Shown: positions 23,889 to 32,917 of the stretch, one piece after another
Position numbering within the stretch: position 1 is the first letter of the stretch
How the letters are laid out: each line of letters opens with the position of its first letter
DNA from: an uncultured Eubacteriales bacterium
Lineage (GTDB): Bacteria; Bacillota; Clostridia; Christensenellales; CAG-314
NCBI GenBank assembly: GCA_900546875.1
Contig: URET01000009.1
Location: 1 to 41,595, forward strand
Direction of reading: 5' to 3'
DNA length: 41,595 nucleotides
Position numbers and translations under genes: made by a program
The notes under the pieces: generated by a model
Seen by the model: only the letters and a program-made list of their open reading frames with translations
What the model was told of the DNA's origin: nothing
The model's database searches: none

Positions 23889-24335
23889 CCTATTTAAATC
23901 GGGGATAAACATTCTTCCCCTTTATCCCGGAGCCCTTCCGAATTACCCTTTCCCCGCTCTCCCGGACTTCGTCTTTTACCTTGACCATCTGCTCCCGCCC
24001 ACTTCCGAAAAGCATCCGCAAATCAAAGCGCTTTTCCGACCCTCCACTTCCCCGACGACAAAAACCGGATATATCCGCAGTTTACCGGAAAACACCAGCT
24101 TATAAACTATGAAATACGCTTTTAAAATGTTTCGGGAGAAAATTCCGATCATTCCGACCGGATAAATGTCAAAGTAAAGCGACGCCCTCAACTGCCGTTC
24201 AGGTTTTCCGTCGTGAACCGCCTTCGGACGCCCTTTTGATCACACACGCATGTGTGCCCTTTACTCGGAAATAAACGACAGCTTTTCTTTTTCTTTATTT
24301 TACACGAGCGACGACAGAAAATAAACAAAACTAAA
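23889..24335. other. Gene-poor interval between cysS and the mntP operon
   Basis: About 447 bases with no convincing gene. A 71-codon frame on the minus strand (23976-24191) begins with TTG, lacks a ribosome site and family features. A small stem CACAC/GTGTG with a GCAT loop lies near 24243-24256, followed by a short T-run; I see no other clear structure. Confidence 0.5.
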
Positions 24336-24380
24336 AAAGCGATTTCACTTTGAAATCTATTTACCAAGTGAAACCGCTTT
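24336..24380 (-). terminator. Terminator of the cysS operon
   Basis: Arms at 24336-24350 and 24366-24380 pair over 15 bp. On the minus strand the single mismatch becomes a G-U pair, and the stem is followed by six T plus further T. It lies 29 bases beyond the cysS stop. Confidence 0.88.
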
Positions 24381-24408
24381 GTAACTTAAGACACAGGCAA
24401 GGTTACCG

Positions 24409-25794
24409 TCAGAGTTCGGTCAGCTCATAACCGTCGGGCAGGTCCTTCACGGAATAACCCATTTCTCTGATCTTTTCGCGCAGACGGTCGCTTTCCGTCC
24501 AATTTTTCTGAGCGCGGGCGATCTTACGTTCTTCGGCGACGGCGACCACTTCCGGAGGGATCTCTTTTTTCACGGGCTGAGGGAGTTTATCCAAATCCAG
24601 GCCCATCACCTGATCCATCTCGAGGGCAAGGGAATATATGTCGCGTGATTTCGGGAGCTTTACGGCTTTCCAAAGCGTTCCGAGAGCAAGCGGCACGTTC
24701 AGGTCGTCGTTCACGGCTTCACGAAATTCGTTTCTGAGCGCGGCGATCGTCGACTGATCGGCTTTTTCTTCGCTTTCCTTATGAGCGCGGAGAGTTTCGA
24801 TGAGACGTTCGTAGGCTTTTTTTGCGGAAGCGAGAGCGTCAAAGGTGAAATTGAGCTTCTGACGGTAATGCACGTTCAGGCACATATACCTGAATGCCAA
24901 CGGAGGATATCCCATTTCTTCAAGGTCGCTGACCGTATAGCAGTTCCCCAGCGACTTGCTCATTTTACCTCCGTCAAAAAGCATGAACTCGCTGTGCATC
25001 CAGTAATTTGTGTTTTTCACTCCGGTATAAGCTTCTCCCTGAGCTATTTCATTCTCATGATGGATGGGGATATGGTCCACGCCGCCCGTATGGATATCGA
25101 AAGTTTTGCCGAGATACTTCAGGCTCATAGCCGTACATTCGATGTGCCATCCGGGGAAGCCTCTGCCCCAGGGACTGTCCCACTGCATGATGTGATTGGG
25201 CTGAGCTTTTTTCCACAATGCAAAATCTGCGGGGTGTCTTTTCTGATCGTTGACTTCCACTCTTGCTCCCGCCTGTTGTTCTTCGAGAATGTTTCCGGAG
25301 AGTTTCCCGTAATCGGGGAACTTCGACACGTCGTAATATATTCCGTCGTCGATTTCGTACGCATAGCCTTTTTCGCAAAGCGCGCTGACTATATCTATCA
25401 TTTCCCTGATATTATCCGTAGCGCGGGGCGTAACGGTAGGACGGACGATATTGAGACTGTCGGTGTCGCGGAAAAACCTTTCGGTGACCTCGCGTGCTAT
25501 TTCGTAAGGGTCGGTATTGCGTTCGCGGGCGGATCTTTCCATTTTATCCTCCCCTTCGTCGGCATCGCTGAGCAGGTGTCCCACATCGGTGATATTCATT
25601 ACGTTCTTTACCTTATAGCCGTCGTAACGAAGCACGCGCACAAGCAGGTCCATAAATATATACGTGCGAAGATTGCCTATATGGGCGTACTTATAAACCG
25701 TTGGTCCGCAAGAATATATACGTACTAAATCATTTATAGGCTGAAACACTTCTTTTTTGCCTGACAATGTATTATAAACCTTTAGCTGAGTCAT
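24409..25794 (-). CDS. cysS: Cysteinyl-tRNA synthetase
   Basis: Charges tRNA-Cys with cysteine in the cytoplasm. The 461-residue length is typical. Zinc ligand C29 lies in SCGPTVYKYAHIGN, which also holds the class I HIGH-type motif (HIGN, 38-41). The FPGWHIECTAM segment with its cysteine and histidine ligands and the KMSKS loop (GGKMSKSLGN) follow, then the DALR-like helical domain and a C-terminal anticodon-binding region. ATG start with GGAGGG four bases upstream. It starts ten bases after the serS stop, so both synthetases share one mRNA that ends at a strong terminator. Confidence 0.97.
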   Translation of the reverse strand: MTQLKVYNTLSGKKEVFQPINDLVRIYSCGPTVYKYAHIGNLRTYIFMDLLVRVLRYDGYKVKNVMNITDVGHLLSDADEGEDKMERSARERNTDPYEIAREVTERFFRDTDSLNIVRPTVTPRATDNIREMIDIVSALCEKGYAYEIDDGIYYDVSKFPDYGKLSGNILEEQQAGARVEVNDQKRHPADFALWKKAQPNHIMQWDSPWGRGFPGWHIECTAMSLKYLGKTFDIHTGGVDHIPIHHENEIAQGEAYTGVKNTNYWMHSEFMLFDGGKMSKSLGNCYTVSDLEEMGYPPLAFRYMCLNVHYRQKLNFTFDALASAKKAYERLIETLRAHKESEEKADQSTIAALRNEFREAVNDDLNVPLALGTLWKAVKLPKSRDIYSLALEMDQVMGLDLDKLPQPVKKEIPPEVVAVAEERKIARAQKNWTESDRLREKIREMGYSVKDLPDGYELTEL

Positions 25795-25804
25795 GATCCC
25801 TCCG

Positions 25805-27079
25805 TTACTTTATGACGTCGAAGCCTGTGTATTTCCTCAGCACCTCGGGGACCGTCACTGATCCGTCCTCATTCTGGTACTGTTCAACTATTGCGGGTAC
25901 AACGCGGCTTGTTGCAAGACCTGATCCGTTGAGGGTATGCACGTATGCTGTTTTGCCCGTTTCGGCGACACGGTATTTTGTATTATTTCTTCTTGCCTGA
26001 TAGTCTTTCGCGTTGCTTACCGATGATACCTCCTTATATATCCCCATGGAAGGAATCCAGATCTCTATATCGTAGGTACGCGCCATGGACGCCGAACAAT
26101 CCCCCGCCGCAAGTTTCGATATCCTGAAATGCAGACCGAGTTTCTCTACGAGGGAAGCGGCTTTGTTTACGAGTTCCTCGAAGGCGGCTTCGGACTGTTC
26201 CGGGGAGGTGATCTGCACCATTTCCACCTTGTTGAACTGATGTCCTCTTATCATACCTCTTTCTTCGGCGCGGTAGCTTCCGGCTTCTTTCCTGTAGCAC
26301 GGTGTATACGCGAAAAACTTCATGGGCAATGCGCTTTCGGGGATGATTTCCCCCGAGTACATATTGACCAGAGCCGTTTCGGCAGTGGGGAGCATAAAGC
26401 GATTTTTGGTTTTATCCTCCCCCTCAAGCCAATAGACTTCGTCCAGAAACTTGGGGAACTGTCCCGACCCGAGTCCGCAATTATATCCCAGCTGATGAGG
26501 AGGAAGTATAAATTCATAGCCGTCCGCAAGGTGCTCGTTCACAAAGAAATTAAGCAGCGCCCACTCCAGAACGGCCCCTTTCCCGCGATAAAGCCAAAAG
26601 CCCCCGCCGGAAAGCTTCACGCCGCGGTCATAGTCGATAAGATTGAGTTTCGTGCACAGATCCACGTGATTTTTCGGTTCGAAGCCGAACTCGGGCTTTT
26701 TACCGGAAAGCTTTATCACGGCGTTGTTTTCTTTTCCTCCGGCAACCAGATCCTCATCCGGCATATTGGGAAGTGAGAGCAGAAACTCGTTGATTTTTTC
26801 AGAAAGAACGCTGAGCTTCTCATCTCCGGCGGCTATCTCATCTCCAAGCTGTCTCATTTCTTTGAAAAGAGACTCTACGTCTTCGCCGGCTTTTTTCCTA
26901 GCCGGCACGGAAGCGCTGACTTTATTCCTCTGCGCCTTCAGAGCTTCTATATTCTGAAGCAAAGCCTTTCTTTCTCCGTCCATTCGGAAGAACGAAGAAA
27001 AATCAACTTCAAAGCCCTTTTTCCTGAGCGCATTCCTGACATACTCGGGATCATTCCTAATAAGATTAATGTCTATCAT
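25805..27079 (-). CDS. serS: Seryl-tRNA synthetase
   Basis: Charges tRNA-Ser (and tRNA-Sec where present) with serine. The 424-residue protein has the N-terminal antiparallel coiled coil (about residues 25-105, with KAQRNKVSASV and DEKLSVLSEKI) that reads the long variable arm. The class II core follows: motif 2 with CYRKEAGSYRAEERGMIRGHQF and motif 3 with NGSGLATSRVVPAIVEQY. ATG start. It is 16 bases after the isochorismatase-family gene and ten bases before cysS, all on the minus strand. The window also holds a tRNA-Ser(UGA), elsewhere and separately transcribed. Confidence 0.97.
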   Translation of the reverse strand: MIDINLIRNDPEYVRNALRKKGFEVDFSSFFRMDGERKALLQNIEALKAQRNKVSASVPARKKAGEDVESLFKEMRQLGDEIAAGDEKLSVLSEKINEFLLSLPNMPDEDLVAGGKENNAVIKLSGKKPEFGFEPKNHVDLCTKLNLIDYDRGVKLSGGGFWLYRGKGAVLEWALLNFFVNEHLADGYEFILPPHQLGYNCGLGSGQFPKFLDEVYWLEGEDKTKNRFMLPTAETALVNMYSGEIIPESALPMKFFAYTPCYRKEAGSYRAEERGMIRGHQFNKVEMVQITSPEQSEAAFEELVNKAASLVEKLGLHFRISKLAAGDCSASMARTYDIEIWIPSMGIYKEVSSVSNAKDYQARRNNTKYRVAETGKTAYVHTLNGSGLATSRVVPAIVEQYQNEDGSVTVPEVLRKYTGFDVIK

Positions 27080-27095
27080 ATACTCTCCTCAAAAA

Positions 27096-27620
27096 CTATA
27101 TTATATCTATTCCCGCATTTTTCATAAGTTTCAGAGAAATAGCGGTAAATTCTTCTTTTCCGTGGACGGGGGCGTCGAATGTGGAAACGCAGTTTTTCAG
27201 CAGCCTGACAGGCACCGTCATATCGTACTGATCGTAAAAGCCTTTCAGGGTAAGCGCAAGCTGAAGGACGCATATATCGGTGCAGACTCCCGCTATCACA
27301 ACTTCATCGTACTTTTTAAGATCGGTCTCGGTACTCAGCGCAAAAAAACCGTTGGTGCTGTTTTTGTACACTATCCTCGTCGCATACGGAACGAGCTGCC
27401 CGATAACTTCGCTTTCTTCCGGACTGACGCAGTGAACGGGATAAGAAAGAAATTCCCTGCTGTTTTTATTATGCTTGTCCGCAAGGAATATTACGTCGCC
27501 GTCATGCGAGTCAAGATACCCGATTATTCCGGGGACGATTGCCGCCGAAGAAGGATCAGCCAGAGCGCCTTCCTCTATAAACCCTTTTATCATATCCACT
27601 ATAAGAATAAGTCTTTTCAT
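27096..27620 (-). CDS. Isochorismatase/nicotinamidase-family cysteine hydrolase
   Basis: A 174-residue cytoplasmic hydrolase with the family triad: D9 in ILIVDMIKGF, K86 in RIVYKNSTNGF and the nucleophile C113 in AGVCTDICV. The ADKH (D48, H50) segment fits the metal site of nicotinamidases. Nicotinamidase (nicotinamide to nicotinate, NAD salvage) is the most likely activity, but the family also includes isochorismatases and other amide hydrolases. The start ATG overlaps the stop of the upstream GNAT-like gene by four bases, and serS follows after 16 bases, so all belong to one transcript. Confidence 0.85.
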   Translation of the reverse strand: MKRLILIVDMIKGFIEEGALADPSSAAIVPGIIGYLDSHDGDVIFLADKHNKNSREFLSYPVHCVSPEESEVIGQLVPYATRIVYKNSTNGFFALSTETDLKKYDEVVIAGVCTDICVLQLALTLKGFYDQYDMTVPVRLLKNCVSTFDAPVHGKEEFTAISLKLMKNAGIDII

Positions 27621-28747
27621 TTCAGTTCCTTCTTTACGGTTTCACGGTGACGGACCAGTTTTCTCTCGAAGGGATTCCACAGATTAAGTATGTTGTTATT
27701 GAATACCAGCTCGGGATTGCTTTCAACTTCCCTGATACCGTCCTTTTTAAGCTCTATTATATTTTGTCTGAGGATCATTGCCAAAGCCCCCGACATCCTG
27801 TATTTTTCTCTGCACCCCACGATTCCGAGTTCCAGCCCCGTAGGATGTTTGACCTCCCTGAGTATTTTTAAAAGCACTCCCGGATAAAGTCTTCCGCCGC
27901 TTTTATGAAGAAACTTGCTGATCGTCGGGAATGACAACCCGAAAGCCGCCACTTCGTTTTCTTCGTTTACGACCAATGTAAGATACCTCGTGTTGATCAC
28001 AAGCAAAAACTGATCGGCAAGCTGACTTCTGAGCTTCGGGGACAAAGGCACGGTCCCGGGCAGAACTGAGTAACATTCGTCATAACAGTCCAGAATGGCG
28101 TGCATCCATTTTTCCTTCAGCTCTTTTTTGGGAAGCCCGTTGAGAACCTTCAGTCCGTAGCGTTTTTCCGCAATCTGAGCCACCCTTTCGACCTTTTCCG
28201 GCACCTCGTCGGGAATAGTTATCCTGTACTCCAGCCACTCATTTTCCTGAGTGTATCCCGCCTCATTGAAATGCTTCCGATAATACGGATAATTATAATA
28301 AGTGGCAAAGGTAGCGTCAAGGTCAAAGCCGTCAAACAGATACCCTTCCCTGTCCATATCGTTGAAGCCGTAAGGTCCGTGGACCAGCTCCATGCCCTCT
28401 TCCTCGGCGTACTTCTCCACCGCGGCAAGCAACGCCCTGAAAACCTCGGCGTCGTCTATGGCGTCGAAACGGGAAAAGCGCATGGCCTTTTCATTATGGA
28501 TCTCGTTGCTTTTCAGCTGTATGAGCCCGCATATCCTGCCGGCAATGACTCCGTCCTTATAAGCTAAAAAATAACGGGCTTTGCACTCTTCAAAGCTGAC
28601 ATTCTTTTCCGGATTCAGAAGATTGATCTCGTCTGAAAAAAGACAAGGCACGTAATGCGTACAGTTTTTGTACAGTTTATTCGGAAAATCGACAAACTTT
28701 CTGAAAAGCCGTTTATCCGAAGGGAAAATTTCTCTGATTTCTATCAT
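27617..28747 (-). CDS. GNAT-like acyltransferase, uncharacterised
   Basis: A 376-residue protein of the large GNAT-related group often labelled N-acetyltransferase or hypothetical. The N-terminal part has an IREIFPSDKRLFRKFVDFP start and an acetyl-CoA-type core (AGRICGLI); the middle holds HGPYGFNDMDREGYLFDGFD; the C-terminal half has RLYPGVLLKILREVKHPTGLELGIVG and ends VESNPELVFNNNILNLW. No signal peptide or membrane segment. ATG start with AAGGAGAAG upstream. It opens the operon with the isochorismatase-family gene, serS and cysS, downstream of a leader of about 150 bases. The substrate is unknown. Confidence 0.78.
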   Translation of the reverse strand: MIEIREIFPSDKRLFRKFVDFPNKLYKNCTHYVPCLFSDEINLLNPEKNVSFEECKARYFLAYKDGVIAGRICGLIQLKSNEIHNEKAMRFSRFDAIDDAEVFRALLAAVEKYAEEEGMELVHGPYGFNDMDREGYLFDGFDLDATFATYYNYPYYRKHFNEAGYTQENEWLEYRITIPDEVPEKVERVAQIAEKRYGLKVLNGLPKKELKEKWMHAILDCYDECYSVLPGTVPLSPKLRSQLADQFLLVINTRYLTLVVNEENEVAAFGLSFPTISKFLHKSGGRLYPGVLLKILREVKHPTGLELGIVGCREKYRMSGALAMILRQNIIELKKDGIREVESNPELVFNNNILNLWNPFERKLVRHRETVKKELK

Positions 28748-28823
28748 TATCCGCTTCTCCTTTTGATCGGAACAGGTTTAGGTATAAATAAAAATAAATA
28801 ATTCCGAAGTCTGTTTTTAAATA

Positions 28824-28884
28824 GCAAAACCGTGTTGCTTCACCTCCGGGAAAGCAACCGCCATTCCTCATTTCAGTCTTTTGC
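28824..28884 (-). promoter_or_regulatory. Structured leader of the GNAT-serS-cysS operon
   Basis: On the minus strand an outer stem GCAAAA/TTTTGC (28879-28884 with 28824-28829) encloses an inner 7-bp stem GTTGCTT/AAGCAAC (28852-28858 with 28834-28840). A further short stem AGTCT/AGACT lies 5' of it. It sits within the roughly 150-base untranslated leader. It lacks the T-box signature (GGGTGG-ACCGCG) and I cannot match it to a known riboswitch. Confidence 0.45.
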
Positions 28885-28907
28885 AGAGACTTTATCCGAT
28901 CACGATA

Positions 28908-28944
28908 AGCATACCACAATTTTTTCACTTTGACAAGCGTCAAA
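28908..28944 (-). promoter_or_regulatory. Promoter of the GNAT-serS-cysS operon with operator-like palindrome
   Basis: TTGTCA (28936-28931), 17-base spacer, TATGCT (28913-28908). A perfect palindrome TTTGAC-AAGC-GTCAAA (28929-28944) covers the -35. The predicted start is near 28901. Confidence 0.65.
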
Positions 28945-28966
28945 AACTCCTTTGTGCAAAAAAACA

Positions 28967-29039
28967 GACGCCGACCGTTATGTCAAAGGACTATCGGGCT
29001 GAGCGTAATGACGAAGTCCTGATCGTACCGGCCGGCGTC
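28967..29039 (-). terminator. Structured terminator after the ABC exporter pair
   Basis: Outer stem GACGCCG/CGGCGTC (28967-28973 with 29033-29039), extended by G-U and C-G pairs on the minus strand, encloses an inner stem AGGACT/AGTCCT (28087+900 to 28992 region, i.e. 28987-28992 with 29015-29020). On the minus strand it is followed by TG and seven T. A competing hairpin CCGCAA/TTGCGG with its own T-run lies just upstream, at about 29041-29060. Confidence 0.65.
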
Positions 29040-29073
29040 CGCAAAAAAAACCTTGCGGTCATTTTTCCGTAAT

Positions 29074-30954
29074 TTAATTTTTATCCGTATAATATTGTGC
29101 CTGAGCATTCCAAAGTTTGAAATATTCGCCGCGGACGTCAGAAAGCAGCCGTTCATGAGAACCGTGCTGAATTATCCTGCCCTTGGAAAATACGGCTATT
29201 TCGTCACAGAACTTGCATGAGGACAAACGGTGACTGATATATATTGCCGTTCTGTTTTTGGCTATCTCATCAAACTTCGAGTATATTTCCGCCTCTGCAA
29301 TGGGATCGAGGGCGGCTGTAGGCTCATCGAGAACAAGGATCGAAGCCTTCTTATAAAGCGAACGCGCTATGGCTATTTTCTGCGCCTCTCCTCCAGACAC
29401 CGATACGCCGTTGTTATCGAGTTCTTTATACAGACAGGTATCAAGTGTTTTCAGACTTCTTTGCTTTGAAAGGTCGAGCCCGACTTCCCTCAGACATTCT
29501 TTGACCTCAGTCTTATCGTAGCTGCAGCTTCCCGCAACATTTTCTCCCAAAGGCAAAGCAAACAAAGAAAAGTCCTGAAAAACCACGGCGAACATTTTCA
29601 TATATTCTTCGTAGTCGTAATCTTTTATATCCGTACCGTTAAGAAGGATCCTTCCTTCGGTGGGATCATAAAGGCGCGCGAGCAGTTTGATGAAAGTAGT
29701 TTTGCCGCTGCCGTTCACTCCCACTATCGCCGTTTTCTTGCCGGCGACTATACTGAAGGAAATATTACGAAGTGCATAGTCTTCTGCTCCGGGGTACCTG
29801 AACGATACGTTTTCGAACCTTATCTCATTGACAATGCCTTCTTCGGTACTCCGGTTCCCTTTGTGCATTTTTTCGGGAAGAGCGAGGAAGTCGAAAGTAT
29901 TTTTAAGGAAATCGGCATTGATACCCAGCCGTTCTGCGGTCTTCATCAGCGCGACCACGCCGCCGAAAACTCCTGTCACCGCTCCGATATACTGAGTTAC
30001 ATCGCCTATCCCGAACGCGCCTCCGTAAGCTTTCAGGCAGACGAACAGATAGATGACCAAAGTGGCGATGACCAAGATGCCGTCTGCCGCGGCTCCCAGA
30101 ATACCCATGCTCCCGCGTGCTTTTTTTGCTATCAAAGACGCCACGCCGAAGCCGTTGCATCCCTCCAGATAAGGATTGCACAAATTTTCCTGCTGCTTAT
30201 AAATTCTCTGATCCACGGCACGCTGATTTTCAAGTACCAGAAAACCGAAGAAACCGAATACCCTGTTACTGAGACGGGCACCGGCAGCATAATCCGACCA
30301 TGTTTTTTCCGATCTGCCCATAAGAAAAGAGGACAAAATTGCCGAACCGAGAAGTACGGCCGGAATTATGACCGACATAAATGGACTGTTGAGAAAGACA
30401 AGCGCACCCGCGTCTTCGGGAACCGCTTTTAAAAATAATGTTACGGAAAGTCCGACGCCGCCCAATATTCTGAACAATGAATTGAGAGCCTCGGTAAAGT
30501 ATTTGATCGTTATGGAAACGCCGTAACCGGACCACATGGTATTCTGAGCTATCTGCTGATACATATCGATCGCTTTTGCGCTTTCGATATCCAGATAGTC
30601 CACTGAGCTCATTTTTTTCATGAATATTTTTTTGGAGTTCAGAGCGGAAATCTCGTTTTCGTATTCATGCCAACGTGTGAGCAACGCGGTGATAAAAGAG
30701 GTCAGGGCCGTTGCGGCAAGTAGCCAAAGCACAAGGTGCAGCAAAACTTCGGGATCTCTGTTTGCGGAAAGTTCCTGTATTATTCTTGCCGAAAACCATA
30801 AAGTCACATAAGGGCTGCACGCGGAAAACAACGAACTCGATACGGAGGAAAAAAGTACGCCCGGAGTTAGTCTTACGACCATTTTCAGTGCTTTCAAATT
30901 CGCCGAAAAAACGCCGCTGTGAACTGAAGAACTTTTATTTTTATGCTTCGACAT
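29074..30954 (-). CDS. ABC exporter half-transporter 2 (fused permease and ATPase)
   Basis: A 626-residue protein with an N-terminal six-helix exporter permease (about residues 30-345) and a C-terminal ATPase. Walker A is GVNGSGKT (412-419), Q-loop FQDF near 459, signature VSGGE (519-523), Walker B LDEPTAALD (542-550) and H-loop H575 in SHRLS. All catalytic residues are intact. I start at ATG 30954, with GAGGAGGGGG seven bases upstream; a longer frame overlaps the upstream gene without a ribosome site. It overlaps the end of the first exporter gene by 14 bases, so the two probably make a heterodimer, as is common in Bacillota exporters of lipids, peptides or drugs. The substrate is unknown. 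Confidence 0.93.
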   Translation of the reverse strand: MSKHKNKSSSVHSGVFSANLKALKMVVRLTPGVLFSSVSSSLFSACSPYVTLWFSARIIQELSANRDPEVLLHLVLWLLAATALTSFITALLTRWHEYENEISALNSKKIFMKKMSSVDYLDIESAKAIDMYQQIAQNTMWSGYGVSITIKYFTEALNSLFRILGGVGLSVTLFLKAVPEDAGALVFLNSPFMSVIIPAVLLGSAILSSFLMGRSEKTWSDYAAGARLSNRVFGFFGFLVLENQRAVDQRIYKQQENLCNPYLEGCNGFGVASLIAKKARGSMGILGAAADGILVIATLVIYLFVCLKAYGGAFGIGDVTQYIGAVTGVFGGVVALMKTAERLGINADFLKNTFDFLALPEKMHKGNRSTEEGIVNEIRFENVSFRYPGAEDYALRNISFSIVAGKKTAIVGVNGSGKTTFIKLLARLYDPTEGRILLNGTDIKDYDYEEYMKMFAVVFQDFSLFALPLGENVAGSCSYDKTEVKECLREVGLDLSKQRSLKTLDTCLYKELDNNGVSVSGGEAQKIAIARSLYKKASILVLDEPTAALDPIAEAEIYSKFDEIAKNRTAIYISHRLSSCKFCDEIAVFSKGRIIQHGSHERLLSDVRGEYFKLWNAQAQYYTDKN

Positions 30955-32803
30955 TCTTTTCCCCCTCCTCTTTGTAGTAACTGCTTTGCACGTTGAAAAG
31001 ATAAGAGTAGCCGCCGTTAAGAGAGAGAAGGTAATCGTGAGTTCCTTCTTCGGCGATCTTGCCGTCCTTAAGAAAGAGGATCCTGTCGCAGAAACGAGTC
31101 GAGGCCAGACGGTGAGAAACAAAAACGGAAGTTTTCCCGGCAGTTAATTCATTGTATTTATTATAAACATCGCTTTCCGCAAGCGGATCGAGAGCAGCCG
31201 TAGGCTCGTCGAGCATCAGTAAAGGCGCGTCCTTGTATAGAGCACGGGCGAGCATCAGACGCTGCATTTCGCCCCCGGAAAGCTCTGTTCCGTCCTCAAA
31301 GACCTTTTTCCCGATCACGGTATTTATCCCCTTGGGCAATGACTCCGCTTTTTCCCTGATCCCCGCTTTTTCCAGACATTCCGTCACGCGTTTTTCGTCA
31401 ATGCCTTCTACCCGCTGCGCTACATTTTCCGCTATCGTGACATCCAGAACCGAAAACTCCTGAAATACCGCCGCGATCATTTCATAATATTCCCGTCGGT
31501 TAAAAGTACGTATATCCTCTCCGTTAAGGAGCACGCGTCCCCGGGTCGGGTCCAAAAAACCGCACATCAATTTCACAAGCGTAGTTTTTCCCGCGCCGTT
31601 CAATCCAACCAACGCCACCTTTTCTCCCGCTCTGACTGTAACGTTGATATCCGAAACAGTAGGCGTTTCCGCCCCGGGATATGTGTAAGATACGTCTTCC
31701 AGAGTGATCTCATATCTGCCCTCCGGATCAATCGGAGGCTTTTTGCCTTTTTCAAATTCAAAAGGTTCATTCCAATCGAGATATTCTCTTATGAGCGACA
31801 GATCCAAACTCTGTCTGTTCAATTCTGCCGTATTCTGCAGTATCCCCGTCACCCACACAGTAAAGCCGCTCAGAGCATTGAAATACAACAGAAACTGAGC
31901 CGCCGTCAGTCCTCCGGAAAGAGTAAGATTTATAAGGTAATAATAAGCGATCCCGTTTCTGAGAAAAGACAAAACTATATCGGCGATATTTGCAACGATA
32001 TATTTTTTCTCCCGCCTGTATGCAAGAGCACCGTAGAAACGCACGCTTTTCCCGAAAAGTTCATTGAGCCAGTTCCCGAGCCCGAATATACGCAGATCCT
32101 TTGCATAAGCTTTTTTCAGAAAAGTTTCCGATAAATATTCGGCCCTGTGGTAAGCGGCAGCAAACTTATCCCTGTCTGCATACACCAGATCGTACACCTT
32201 TTTATTTACCGCAAAACTCAAAAAAGCGGTCACCGTCACGAGGAGTATAAGCAGGAAGTTGAGTGAAGAAAGCAAAAAAACATACACTATACAGCCTATT
32301 ATATTGACAAGTAATTTTTCAAGCGTGGTCCAGACGGCTTCGGACGCGGCATCGTTACTGCCGGTCGCGTCTGCGGCTTTATCTCTCAGGTCCAGAAAAG
32401 ACGAATCGAGGAGGTTGACGTAAGATGTATTTGCAGTTTTGAGCGCAAGCATGTGAATGATGGTCTCGCGCACCGTTATCCTTCCGAAGATCTTGTTGAT
32501 ATCGGCATACGAACGCAGACATTCCACGCAAAGCAAAAGCCCGCACATAAGAAAAATAGAAAGCAAAAGCTCAGACAAAGGAGCATTGCTTTCTATTTTG
32601 TTCAGGACAACGGGAGCGATAAGCATTTCGATCACGGATTTCCCGGCTGTGAAAACCGAAAGAAAAACAAGGATCACCAAAACGCTTTTTGATTTTCTGC
32701 CCTTTTTTAAAGCACAACGGAACATAAAGGCTGTATTTTGCCACATGTTATATTTTGGCGCTGTTTTTTTTTGATTCGGAGCGGAAACATCTTTCCCTGA
32801 CAC
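30941..32803 (-). CDS. ABC exporter half-transporter 1 (fused permease and ATPase)
   Basis: A 620-residue exporter subunit with a permease domain (about residues 40-325) and an ATPase: Walker A GLNGAGKT (400-407), Q-loop FQEF near 447, signature LSGGE (508-512), Walker B MLDEPTAALD (530-539) and switch histidine H564 in SHRLA. The chosen start is GTG 32803, with AGAGGTG seven bases upstream; a TTG at 32857 is the upstream alternative without a ribosome site. Both this protein and its partner keep consensus catalytic sites, so neither ATPase is degenerate. It follows the ECF S component gene by 114 bases on the same strand. No dedicated substrate or immunity gene is adjacent. Confidence 0.93.
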   Translation of the reverse strand: MSGKDVSAPNQKKTAPKYNMWQNTAFMFRCALKKGRKSKSVLVILVFLSVFTAGKSVIEMLIAPVVLNKIESNAPLSELLLSIFLMCGLLLCVECLRSYADINKIFGRITVRETIIHMLALKTANTSYVNLLDSSFLDLRDKAADATGSNDAASEAVWTTLEKLLVNIIGCIVYVFLLSSLNFLLILLVTVTAFLSFAVNKKVYDLVYADRDKFAAAYHRAEYLSETFLKKAYAKDLRIFGLGNWLNELFGKSVRFYGALAYRREKKYIVANIADIVLSFLRNGIAYYYLINLTLSGGLTAAQFLLYFNALSGFTVWVTGILQNTAELNRQSLDLSLIREYLDWNEPFEFEKGKKPPIDPEGRYEITLEDVSYTYPGAETPTVSDINVTVRAGEKVALVGLNGAGKTTLVKLMCGFLDPTRGRVLLNGEDIRTFNRREYYEMIAAVFQEFSVLDVTIAENVAQRVEGIDEKRVTECLEKAGIREKAESLPKGINTVIGKKVFEDGTELSGGEMQRLMLARALYKDAPLLMLDEPTAALDPLAESDVYNKYNELTAGKTSVFVSHRLASTRFCDRILFLKDGKIAEEGTHDYLLSLNGGYSYLFNVQSSYYKEEGEKNVEA

Positions 32804-32917
32804 TGAATAACACCTCTTTAATACATTTGCATCGACAGCAATGACAAGGTTTTTCAAAGTATAACGGGCAAATATACAAAATATCCCCGTTTCAACAAAT
32901 TAAGACGCGGAACCGGT

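Noticed and set aside
23976..24191. 71-codon minus-strand frame
   Set aside because: TTG start, no ribosome site, no promoter, composition not protein-like.
23851..24335. Manganese (yybP-ykoY) riboswitch for mntP
   Set aside because: The promoter leaves no leader, and no yybP-ykoY sequence was recognised on the minus strand.
28835..28880. Short upstream reading frame in the same leader
   Set aside because: The ATG has a ribosome-site-like GAGGA directly touching it; the spacing is too short to support translation.
28748..28944. T-box riboswitch before the serS/cysS operon
   Set aside because: The conserved T-box sequence and an antiterminator bulge are absent, and the stems do not fit stem I.
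28881..29072. 63-codon plus-strand frame over the exporter terminator
   Set aside because: It lies across the promoter and terminator structures of flanking operons and lacks a ribosome site.
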